The notes beneath the pieces were generated by a model. That model saw nothing but the letters and a program-made list of their open reading frames with translations. It searched no databases and was not told the DNA's origin. Shown here piece by piece: positions 53,064-63,319 of a DNA stretch of 64,000 nucleotides. Both the position numbers and the translations under genes were made by a program. Source of the DNA: Glaciozyma antarctica PI12 (lineage: Eukaryota > Basidiomycota > Microbotryomycetes > Kriegeriales > Camptobasidiaceae); contig KZ627156.1 of the NCBI GenBank assembly GCA_002917775.1, forward strand, positions 270,909 to 334,908, read 5' to 3'. Positions within the stretch are counted from its first letter, which is position 1. Every line of letters starts with the position of its first letter.

Positions 53064-56000
53064 TCAAGTCGTCGTCGTCGTCGAACCTTCCTCCTCCCCT
53101 ACTAGTACCTCCTCAATCTCCTCGTCCAACCCCCACCCCGCCTCATCCGCGACGTCTGCCAGCTCATCCTTCTCGCCATTCCCAGCTTCCTCTGCTCCCT
53201 TCTCAGCCTTCTCCAATCCCAGCTCCCCCTCTCCCGCGACCTCCGCATCTCGCTCGACCTCCGCCGCTACCGGTCTCGCAGGAACGACCGGAGGAGGCCC
53301 TGCAGTCTCCATCGCCGAAGGACGAGACGGGACGGGTGGAGGAGGTGCCGAACGCTGGAAAGTGACAAGTTTCGATGGCTCGAAGTCGATCGGAGAAGGA
53401 GGGACGCGGCGGGATGCTGATGGGATCGCCGCACGTGGGGGTAGAGGCGGGGGTGGCGGAGGGTCGCGTAGGGTTGGAGAGGGTCGTAGGGAGGGGAAGG
53501 GGTGTGGGAGCGGTTTCTGTGGAGGATGGTTGGCGGGGAGGGAGGGAGGGAGGAAGGCCGTTCGTCGCTCGTGTCGAAGGGATGGCGGGAAGGGCGAGAG
53601 GCGTATCCGTCGACGAGGGTGCGGCAGGTGTCGTCAACGTCGAAGGAAGCCGCAAGGCAGCCTCCGTCGTCGGCGTCGCCGCTGGGTGCTCCTCGACCGA
53701 CTTCGCCACCTCCTCCGCTGACACATGATCCCCCGCCACCTCAATCCTCTTCTTCTCCTCCCTAATCCCCGGAATCGCCATCATCGTCGCCGGTCGATAC
53801 GTGCTCGAAACCGCGGGCGTAGAAAGCTTCGTCGTCGCCGTCGGCGCCGCGGGCGAAAAGTGTCCCGATGGAGACGTCGAGACGCTCGTTCGACGAACCG
53901 ACGCGCTCTCCGCTCGTCGATGCTTCGACGTCGAATCCTGCCCCATTGTGATCGGCTCGCTCGGTTCCGCAGAGGGGTAATACTCTCCACCCCTCTCCTT
54001 CCCCGCTCGATAATCCCTATAGCTCTCCCCCTCTCCCGACGCCCTCCCCTCACTCGGCGTACTGCTCCCGAAATCCTGCCTCGGACTCCCATTCACCGAA
54101 TGCTCAGCCTCCCCCTCGCCCGCACGCCGAGCGTTCCAATTCGCTCCCCAGCGCTTCATCGTATCCTTCGCCTGCGCGACCCCCGCTGCGATCGCTTGCT
54201 TGTCAGCGGCTTTAGTGCGCCAAGAGGCGAGGAGGGAGGCGGTCGTAGCGGCGGAGGCGAAGGAGGAGGCGGGCGTGGCGGCTGAGGCGGAGGAGGATCC
54301 GGCGTCGGCGGATTGGGAGGCTTGGTGGCTTGGGCGAGGAGGCGCTGGTGCGGGTAAAAATTTGGTGAAGGAGGGGCGGGAGGGGAGAGTGGGAGGGATG
54401 GAGGGCCGAGGAGTGGGTGGGGAGGGAGCGACGTCGGAAGGTGCTGAGCGGGTGGCAGGCTCGACAGTGGCCGATTCAAGAACGAGATCGGCCACGCTGG
54501 CCATGGGCGAGTCGGTGAGCAGCGCGCTTGAGCCAGCGATGAGAGGCGTCGAATCTGAATCATAGTCGATCCTGACGCTCCGTTCGCTCGCGTCGTCCAG
54601 CCCAAGTACCGACGTCGACCGACTCGCCTCGTCCGTAGTTCCCTTCGGCGCAGTGAGCGACAACCCCGAAAGCGACTGAGCACTCGGCACTCGCTCAAGC
54701 CCACTCGCCGCCGCGCGTTCCCTCTCCCTACTCTTCGCGCGCTTCTTGAGGACGTCCCGCAGCCGACTCGCCGAAAGGTCCGCATCCTCCCCACTCGCCG
54801 TTTCCGACCTACTCGGAGGCGTGGAAGCTCCCGACCCCGTCTTGGGCGCGAACCAACTCTTGCGCTTTTCCCCACCTCCGTTCTCCCTCCCTCGTGACTC
54901 CCTCCAGCCCGAGAGACTGAAGCTCGACAACGAGCTCGCCGTCGTCGCCCCGCTCGCAGCGCTCTTCGTCGAAGCTGCCCCGCTCCCCGCCTCGCTCAAG
55001 AACGCCACCGGGCTCTTATCCCCATCGCTCGACCTCCGCCGTCTCGCTAATCCCGCCCTCGCGTCCTCCCTCCCAGTCGACATCCCCACCCCACCGACGT
55101 CCTCGTCATCGACCGGCTCGTCCTTCCCAATCGCGTGCGCTTCGTCCCCCGCTCCGCCGGTAGGAGTGGAGAGGTCGTGAGGTTTCCGAAGGGCGTCGCC
55201 CCAGATCCCACCGCGGTGGGAGAAGGAGGTGGAGTTGAAGAAGGGGAGGTCATCCATATGCGGGAGGACGATAGATTCAAGGACCTGCGCGGCACGGATT
55301 AGGATGGGAAGCGTGGGGAAATGAGAGAGAGGACGAACGACTTCGCGGATACGAGCTTCGATAGGGCTGGTGATCATGCTCCATTTGATCTGCCGCTCGC
55401 TGACGACGGGCTCGACGCGGAGAACCATCCTAGGCATCGTCGTGAAGCCGAACCAGACGCGGTTCGACGGAGGGCGCTTGACTTTGACGAGGAGGGTGCC
55501 TTCAATCTCTTTGAGCACGACGGCGAGGACGAGTCGGACCTGCGGGTTGATCAGCTTTTGCGCAGGGGGAGAGCGGGAGAGGACGCACGGAGTAAGGCTT
55601 GAAGTGCGAACCCAGCGGGATGGTGGCAACGGTTTCGATGGTGATGCGGAAGTCGCCGACGTACGAAACATGTACCTCCATGCTAGCGTCACCGTCGGGT
55701 GTGAGCTCCTTGAGCATCGGTTTGCTGCGGAGGTTCGTTAGCGAGAGCCGCGGTGAGCGCGCGCGACGACGCACCTGAAGAAGGGAACTGCTGAGCCGAC
55801 GTTGACCTCGCGGACTTGGACTTCGGAGAGAATGCTAGGCGTCTTGACGCGCTTGAGCTTCTTGACGATCTTGGCCATGATTCCCGCCTCGATCGTCTCA
55901 GTCCTGTAGACGGAGTCCGAACATTTGACCCAGCGAGCGGCGTTGAGCCAGCGAACGGGGATCGAATCGGGCTGCTGGTCGATTCCCTCAATCAAGCGCG

Positions 56001-56951
56001 CCATGTCGTCCGGGTCGAACATGGATCGATCCTTCGCCAGAACGGGGTTGCTCGTCGCGCTCCCGCCAGCGAGCTTGGACGCCATGACGAGCGAGTGGTA
56101 CCAGTCCTCCTTGTCCGAGTTGACCTTGACGAAGAGGAACCACGGCATAGGCTTGCTCGCTTGCATGTCGTGCGTCGTCTCCTCGTTCGCCTGGTGCGCT
56201 GCGAGCGCCGAGTTCCCTTCGACGGCTTTCGGGCGAAGGCAGATCGCGTTCCGCTTGACGAAGAGCTCGCCGTCGAGCGTGCCGTCCGAAGGGTAGATTC
56301 CGACTTCGTGCGCGGTGACCTCGATGGCGGCCCAGCAATCGAGCTGCTCCTCGTTATCGAAGAGGAAGAGGACGTTCTGCTTGAGGACGCCGTAGAACTG
56401 GTCCTTGGCCTTCTGCCGCCGGGGATCTCGAGAGCGGTTGTCCATGAAGGAACGGTAGCCCGAGACCATCATCCCGACGTAGGTTCCCTCGTTGACCAGG
56501 GGCTCATACGTCCGGCGCACGGTGAGCCAGCCGGCGCGGTAGAGCTTGATCGGCTCGGCGTCGTCCTCGGAAGTCGAAGGCGGTCGGAACGGGGTGCCCT
56601 TCTTGTTCGGTAGGTCGACGATGGGAGAGGTGTAGAAGAGGATGGCGAAGAGAGAGGCGAGAAGGACTGGGACCACTACGACCAAGCCGAGGACGAGGGC
56701 GAGGACGAGGGCGAGAAAGCTGAGCTGCGCGCAGGAAACGGTATTAGCTGAGGTTCTCAGTCGCCCTGCAAGGGCGCTCCTGCCACTCTGTCTTCCGCCA
56801 GGCGCCGCACGAAGCTCGCCACCTCCTAGCCCAACAACAACGCTCCATCTCGAGCTCCTGTGCCCTCACTCCCTCTCCACCGATGCCGCCCTCCCGACGC
56901 AGATATCGTAGCTGTCCAATTACGCTGTAGAGCCGGCGTGTAGCTTACCAT
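53064..56951 (-). CDS. Nvj2/TEX2-like lipid-transfer protein (PH + SMP domains)
   Basis: Moves lipids at ER contact sites; yeast Nvj2 acts at nucleus-vacuole and ER-Golgi contacts. Exon 1 contributes only the ATG (56951-56949), directly followed by GTAAGC. Exon 2 (56724-55775) opens with a membrane anchor ([19 protein letters not shown]), then a PH-like region ([19 protein letters not shown]) and the start of the SMP domain ([20 protein letters not shown]). The SMP continues across exon 3 (55724-55589) and exon 4 from 55539 ([30 protein letters not shown]). A very long Ser/Ala/Pro-rich tail follows. The exact end is uncertain: the frame read straight on stops at 53203, but a neighbouring frame from about 53.5 kb encodes a better acidic tail to 53064. 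A 54-base in-phase intron (about 55342-55289) is likely inside the SMP. Confidence 0.85.
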
Positions 56952-57550
56952 GGCTGAGGAGGAGAGCTCAGCGATGTGCTCCACGAGGAGGTTGGTGTTT
57001 AGGGCGACCTGTGCGAAACGTGGCCGTCAGCTGCGCCGTTCTCTTTCCGCCCATTGTAGTAGCTGGTACGTACGAGTTCTGGTGAGCTGTGGACGCTGTG
57101 GTAGCTGCTGTTGAGAGAGAGGGTGACGACGCGAGCCAAGGAGCGATGGACGGCGACGGCGACGACTCTTGGTTCCGCTCTCTCGCTCGACTCAGGACTC
57201 ACGCGCGCTGTACTCGAGAAGGTAAGCTTGGGAGCTAAGTCGGGGAGTAGCGCAGCTGACCGTGCGTGCATAGCTGCTGCTGAGCTCGAACCCGTCGACC
57301 TCGTCCTCTCCACGCCTTCGCGCTCGCTCACCTGCTTTCCTAGCTGTAAGGTCTCTCGCTTTACCTGCAAGCGCAATGCTTACTTCCCTGCCACCGCAGT
57401 ACAACTCTCGGGCGCGTTTTTGGTATCCCTCTCAACCTCAAACCGCTGGTGCCTCCGAGTCTTTCCGCGCAGGTGAGTCTTCGTAACGCGTGAGCTGAAG
57501 GGTGGGCCTGGCGAGGGAGTACTGGAAGGACCCTTCTGGCCTACTCGCAG
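56952..57550. promoter_or_regulatory. Divergent region: leader of the Nvj2-like gene and flank of locus 13
   Basis: 600 bp. On the minus strand, acceptor CGCACAG near 57010 and donor GTACGT near 57073 mark spliced untranslated leader exons of the Nvj2-like gene. Confidence 0.5.
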
Positions 57551-58371
57551 CTGCAGCATCTAGCGATCCACGACTTCGACGTCGTCGCGCTACGGGCCAT
57601 CATCGACGGCCTGTAATCGTCGAAGGAACGCCTCCAGAGCTTGAAATGGACTCCGCCTCGCATTCCCTCCGATAACGACAACTACCCCATCGGGCTCTCC
57701 CCAGTCGACTTCCTCCGCCGTCTCGCCAACTTTCCCAAGCTCAGAATTCTCCGCGTCGATCTCGACCTTCCCGGAATCCCTGCGGACGCCTCTCTCACCC
57801 TTACCGACCGTCCCCCCATGCCCTCCCTCCATCTCACTATTCTCAATCTTTGGAGCTGGCCGCACAGCGCGCCCTCCTCGACGCCCGGCGCGGAAGGCTC
57901 TGGTCTCCTTACCTTGCGGAACACGAATAAGAATACGCTCATCCACCTCTCCATTCGCGACCAAGCTCCCAGCCTACCTCGCCGAAGTCAACCAGCCTGG
58001 ATTCCACCTCCAGTCCCTCACGCTGTCCTCCCTCCACCATTCCTCAACCAGATTTCTCGAATACATCACCCGCATCCTTTCGCATCACCCCGAACTCTGG
58101 CACCTCGACATTAACGCGGCGACTCATCACCATAGGATCGACGAGCCGGTTCAGCTCTCGAAAGAGTTCCTCGATGCACTGCCGCAGGGATTGGTTTTTC
58201 TTGAGCATCAATATGGGCGTCGATCCGACGGAGGAGCTTCAGGACTTTTTGGAGAGGCGGAGGGACTCGGACCTCGACAGCTTCCTGGTTAGGGTGCGAG
58301 ACGACGAGGACGAGGAATTGCGCGAGGGCGATGGCGAGTGGGTTTGGCGCGAGCTTGTTGATTGGGACTAG
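57551..58371 (+). pseudogene. F-box-like/LRR remnant, locus 13 (subfamily D), N-terminus lost
   Basis: Begins after an acceptor at 57550 with LQHLAIHDFDVVALRAIIDG, meets an in-frame TAA, then continues RLQSLKWTPPRIPS, FPKLRILRVDLDLP and KNTLIHLSIRDQ. A second frame holds AEVNQPGFHLQSLTLSSLHH and HPELWHLDINAATHHH, and a third ends VWRELVDWD. The F-box part is absent. With one stop and at least two frame changes this is a fossil of an F-box gene. Confidence 0.68.
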
Positions 58372-58525
58372 GTGCGTTCCCTTTCGCGCTTGCTGGCGAG
58401 CTGGGCTGACGCGAAACGACAGCGCTGGGAGCCTTCGAGTGGAGCTGGGGAACTTCAGGCAGCGAGCGATGGTCGTAGGGAGCGGGGAGCTGTGCAATAC
58501 TTGAACAACGATACCGAATTACAGT

Positions 58526-59574
58526 CTATTCCTCTGCTCCCGTCTTGGCCTTCTTGAACGCCAGCTTCTTGAGCTGCTTCTTCGACAACGCCTGCTCTCC
58601 CTCCCCAGCCGCGACGACCTCCTCCCGCCCTCGCTTCTCCTTCTTCTCCTTTTTCCCACCCTTCCCCTTCGGTGAGTCCGTCTTCCCTTTCGGCGAATCG
58701 TACCCTGCAAAAACGCATCAGCTCCCCTCGCCGCCAATTCAACGAAACGACGCACCAGCAAACGGATCAAGCTTCCTCCCCACCTTCCCCTTCTTCACAC
58801 TCTCCACCACTTCCACCTCCACCACCACCACCTCCTCACTACTCTCCTCATCCTCCAGCAACTTCTCCGCCTCCTCATCGAACCGCGTATGCGTCCCCGA
58901 GGGCCCCGCCTCCGCAGGAGTGTAGAACGGGTCGACTTTAGCGGTCCCAGAAGCGATAGCAGCTGCGATGAATCGGCCTGCGGCAGCTTTGTCAATTGTG
59001 AATCGGGCTGCGAGTGGGGGGTTAGGCTTCGCTCTTCGGTGAGGGCGGAGAAGGGGAACGTACGGCCGTCTTTCTTGCCGGAGGCAGACTTGAGCTTGTC
59101 GAAGTAGGCTTTTAGACGCTCGAGCTCTTGCATCACGGGGTGGGTGGAGGGCTCGATGCCGGTGGATTTGAGGTAGACTGGAGGAAGAGAGAGAGGGGTT
59201 AGCTGGGCGTTCGGTGGGGAGGTGCTGGGGCGGCAGGGAAGAAAAGGATGTGTGTCGCCGTAGAGCAGAGATTGCGCTCCTTCAGAGCTCGTGCACTGCG
59301 GTGGCAGGCAACAGGAGCACGTCCTCGACCATGAGCAAGCCAGCTTCCCTCCCTCCTCCTCCGTCGCTACGCAGTCCCTCAAACACAAAGTCGGCTCACT
59401 CCAGATAAGGTCGTGCACCACGTATCCCACCATCACGTCCAAGCGCGCCTTGACAAGCGGCTCCAGTCCCTCGGAGACTTCTTCGAACGGAGTCGCGAGC
59501 AGCGGGGCGAGAGCTTCCTCGAGAGTTGTGAGAGAGGTGGAGAGGTCTGAGAGGGTCTTGGTGGGGTCGGCCAT
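58526..59574 (-). CDS. LRP1: Nuclear exosome cofactor Lrp1/Rrp47 (C1D family)
   Basis: Partner of the Rrp6 exonuclease in rRNA, snoRNA and surveillance RNA processing; nuclear. Four exons (59574-59400, 59177-59064, 59007-58756, 58704-58526) sum to 239 residues. The N-terminal Sas10/C1D domain is readable as LATPFEEVSEGLEPLVKARL then MVGYVVHDLIWIYLKSTGIE and HPVMQELERLKAYFDKLK, a very typical C1D pattern built correctly across the first splice. The C-terminal third is Lys-rich (KKEKKEKRGREE, SKKQLKKLAFKKAK), as expected for RNA binding. Divergent with SF3B5. Confidence 0.92.
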
Positions 59575-59735
59575 CGTCGTAGGGCGTGCAGAGGTGGTGT
59601 GGAGGTGTGTGCTGAGGTCGAGCTGCCTGGGAGGATTTTGTTGTGGCTCGAGTGTTTCGTCCCCGTCGACTTCCACTTCGTCCAGTACGCTTTGTTCTCT
59701 CTTCTCTGACTGCACGACGTAGGAAGGAAGCTACA
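59575..59735. promoter_or_regulatory. 161-bp divergent promoter, LRP1 / SF3B5
   Basis: The start codons of two RNA-processing genes face away from each other across 161 bp, which suggests shared control. No TATA box seen. Confidence 0.6.
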
Positions 59736-60221
59736 ATGGTAAGCAGTTTTCCAGCAGGCGCAGGCTGAGCTCTGGAGCACAAGCTGACCTCGCGTCGCAC
59801 AGTCCGGCCAAACCGCCAACACCCAGCTCGCCCAGCTCCACGCTCGCTACACCGGTACGCTCTCTCGCCCCTCCTAGCCCTACAGAAATCTTACCAAAAC
59901 CTTACGCAGGAACTGGACACGCCGATATGACCAAGTAGTGCGTTGCGCCTCCCCCTTGTGCCGAGACGCCGCTGACTCCCTCTCCTCACAGCGAATGGTT
60001 CACGCACCAACACCGCGACACCTACTCCTCCATCCTCGGCCACCCCACCCTCCTTAACTACACCTCGATCTCAGATGGAGAGGCGACGGGGCGGATGAAG
60101 TTTGAGTTGGCAGAGGTACGCGTTCGAGCTGGGAGCAGTAGAAGGAGGGAGCTGACTGGGTTCGGCTTTGCAGAGGATGTTGCAGCCTTGTGGGCCTCCG
60201 CCACCGAAGGAGGATGATTGA
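59736..60221 (+). CDS. SF3B5: Splicing factor 3b subunit 5 (SF3b10/Ysf3)
   Basis: Smallest subunit of the SF3b part of the U2 snRNP, recognising the branch site. Exons 59736-59738, 59803-59854, 59910-59934, 59992-60115 and 60174-60221 sum to 83 residues, close to the human 86. TQLAQLHARYTGTGHADMTK, WFTHQHRDTYSSILGHPTLL and RMLQPCGPPPPKEDD match the family along its whole length. Exon 1 contributes only the ATG, followed at once by GTAAGC. Four introns in a 252-base coding sequence is dense even for this genome. Confidence 0.96.
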
Positions 60222-60792
60222 TGCAGGGGAGGTGTTGGGATGGCAGGTGTACGATGGGGAGGGCAGCAGGAATGCAGCTGATGTATCGGTACGACGGGAA
60301 GGAGAAACCTGTGCACTCGCCACCGAAGCTCTGGACGACGAACCGGCTGCTCGGAGATGTGACTGCTCGCCTGCTTCTCTGCTTCTAGCTGCTGTTCTGC
60401 TCCTTCGGTGGCCGCGTACCTGCTCGAACACGCTCACTTGGCCGACGCGGAGTCTGCAACTCGACGCTCGTTTGAGGGAAGGGGCACGGTGCTCTGGAGG
60501 ATTTGGTAGCCGTAGACTCGCCGCTCGGAGGTTGAGGCGAACGAACCTGGTGCTCCTCCGCACGCTTCTAGTTCGGACCGCTCTCGAGTCGCTCTCGCAC
60601 CTAAACTCTACTGGGAAGCTTCTTACCGGGTCAAGAAGCAGGGAAGCACCTCGTCGAACCCCGCTGCACGAAACCAGCTGCATTCCCAATCCCCGCGCTC
60701 GAAAACAAACTATCTCGGTCGCCCATAACACCTGCTTCGAGAAGATCAGCAAGCCATCCACGACAAGAGAAGGAACGACCCGCACAAGCTCC
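60222..60792. other. 3' flanks of SF3B5 and locus 14
   Basis: 570 bp of convergent intergenic sequence; no gene or repeat is supported. Confidence 0.45.
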
Positions 60793-62410
60793 TCACTTCA
60801 GCAAGTTTCGGCTGTTCCAATCCATTGCCCCCTCGCCTCCTTTGACGATGACGAAGAACCTCGCTCCCTTTGGCCACTTTCGAGCTCGCAAAAACGCCAG
60901 AAGCGCCTCGTCGTCGACTCGAATGTTGACATCCAACCTGAGGAGCTTTAGGCGAGGGGGTAGGACGTCGATGAATTGCGTAGGAAGGGTGATGCCGATG
61001 GTGTAGTAGTCCGGTGCGATGCGCGCCTGGAGGTCGGGGCAGATGATGAGCTTGAGAAGACGAGGGTGATGTGGCAGGATGGTGGCAATTACGTCGAAGA
61101 ATGAGGACGTCGCGTCGGGCATGGCGAGGGTGAGGGAAGTGAGGGCGTCAAAGCCGTTCCTGGCGAGGACGCGGACTACGCTCGGAAGGTCGGGACCGTA
61201 GAACAAGGCCCGCCAGAGAAGCTTCTTGGACAAGAGGGGTACGAAGACCTCTAATCCACTCGGCTCGCTGAGGCCCACTGGCTGAGTGCAGAGGGCGAGC
61301 TGTTCGAGCGCTTGAAGACCGTCTCCAACTCGACTACCGGAGACGTCTCCGACCGGCGGGAGGGGATAAAGACAAAGACGGCGCAGCTTGGTGAATTGAG
61401 AGAGTTGTGGAGGAGGGAGGAGGGAGGAAAGTCGAGAGGGAGTGTTGTCGAAGCATTCGAATTGTCCATCCATGTCAACTCGTGCAGCGTTCCTTGCGAC
61501 GCTTCCAGGGCCTCAAATAGCGCCCAAAGCATCGGAAAACCTAGGTTCGTGCCCTTGATCACCCGCAGGGAGCCACATGCCAAGACTAGAGCTTGAATTG
61601 ACGTGGTCGCGAGCTCAGAGACGCCGAGGGAGACCTCTTCGCTACCGTCCTCCGATTGAAGTTTTCCCTCGAGCTTAAGGCGGAAGCCTTCTTGAACAAG
61701 AGGGGTATAAGCACCTCTAATCCATGCGGCTCGTTGGCGCCAAACGCGAAGAGGGCCACCTCCTCAAGCGCGAGACGGCCGTCGAATTGAAGACTGGAAT
61801 GGCTTCTGGCGGTTGGAAAGGAGTTGCAGACGAGGTTGCGAAGCCTTGTAAATTTGAAGAGGTGCTGGATGAGGTCGGAGAGGTGGAAGTTGAGAGGGAA
61901 GGTTGCCGAAGTATTCGAGCCGTCCCTCCATTTAAGCGTTCGCAGCGTCCCTTGCGACGTCTGTAAGCCCTCCAATACAATCGGCAGCATCGAGGAACCT
62001 ATATGCTCCATCGTGATCACCCGTAGGAATCCGCACGCAGAGACTAAAGTTCGGATTGACGGGGTCGCGAGCTCGAGGGTACCGAGGGAGATCCATCGGT
62101 CCCTTCCCCCGGATCCAAGCGGTCTCCTTCAAGCCGGAGGGAACGGACGTATCGACCTAGCCGGGCTGACGAAGGGGGGAGGAGCGGCGAGTGTTCGACC
62201 TTGGGCCAACGTCCTGCGGCGTCCCGATGAAGGACGAGGGCGCTATAGACGGCGCCTTGTCCGAGGTCGCGCCAATCCCAACAGACAAGCGCGATATTCC
62301 GACCATCTGAGGCGTCGAACTGGTAGGGATGGAGGATGAGGCCGGTGATTTCGCTGGGGATACGGGAGAAGGGCGAGTGGGGAGGGGAGGAGGGGGAGGG
62401 TAGGTCGGAC
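60793..62410 (-). pseudogene. F-box-like/LRR locus 14 (subfamily D) with internal duplication
   Basis: From the acceptor at 62410: FSRIPSEITGLILHPYQFDA and RNIALVCWDWRDLGQGAVYS (F-box-like), then LGRYVRSLRLEGDRL. A module running LATPSIRTLV...SQGTLRTLKWRDGSN recurs downstream as TTSIQALVLACGSLRV...SQGTLHELTWMDNSN, so the middle of the gene is duplicated (about 62090-61932 and 61640-61484). The 3' part is open and healthy (TSLTLAMPDATSSF, GITLPTQFIDVLPP, ending SRNLLK at 60793). Frame changes occur near 62060, 61640 and 61430. Small leader exons upstream extend toward 62.6 kb. Closest relative is locus 12. Confidence 0.7.
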
Positions 62411-63319
62411 CTGGAGATGTTGCGAGTCAGCACTTTGGTTGAACGAGCTCGAAATTGGTGTACTCTACTCACATTAGGGGGGTTTAGCTGCGTGTAGACG
62501 TCAGCGGCAGCAGCGGATGCGGGGGTAGAGGAGTTCGCACCTGAGCAAGACAAGACGAACTCGCAGAAGCCCACGACGCAACGGCCTTCGTAGCCAAGGG
62601 AAAGCTGTAGAGCGCACAATGTTAGCTATTCCCTATCTTGCGCGGCCGCATCTGGTCAGCTCGCTCCTGATTCACCTGATTCAAACACGCGCTTCGTTCG
62701 ACCGAAGTAGAGCTTCGAGGCAGTCTCAAGGGCGAGAGAAGAGCAGCACAGCCTGCGTTACGCGTTTAGTCCTCGTTAACACGCCGTGGTGAGGGCTGCA
62801 AGCTCACAGGTAGCTGGGAACGCCGTCGACGAGCGCGCGTGGGAGGAGCTGTCGAGGAGGAGGGGGAAGACCTGTCGCCGCAGAACCGCCGTCAGCTGGG
62901 ATCGCAGCGTACGCCTGGCTATTTAAGAGCAGCTCACCTTGCGCAGAGCTGGAATCAAGGGAGTGGGAGCTTGCACGCAGTGTCGACGGCGGCTCCACGA
63001 AATGCGTCGTCTGCGTCCTCCTTCGCAATCTCCCCCACTCGACCAGCCACCTCGCTTCAGCTCTCTCGAGGCTCTCTCAAACATCGCCGACGACGAACCA
63101 GATAAGACAGAGTACAAGTACGTGAACGTTGCGCGCACAGGGAGGTAGCTACGGGGCCTGGAAGTGCGGAGGGAGGGGGGATGCGAAGCTAACTACGAAC
63201 GAGGTGATGAAGGAATGAGGAGGGGTGCTAAGCAAGAGAGGGGAAAGGGGTATCGACCAGCGAGTCTACGGAAACCATACGAACAACGTCCTCCATCGTA
63301 CCTCCCGCCAACAACGCGC
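62411..63319. other. Upstream region of locus 14 and 3' flank of the last gene
   Basis: About 900 bp. The minus strand has several small exon-like pieces bounded by GTGCGA, GTGAGT and CTGAC...CAG signals up to about 62.6 kb, probably a spliced leader for locus 14. A plus-strand ORF at 62939 has no recognisable content. Confidence 0.45.
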
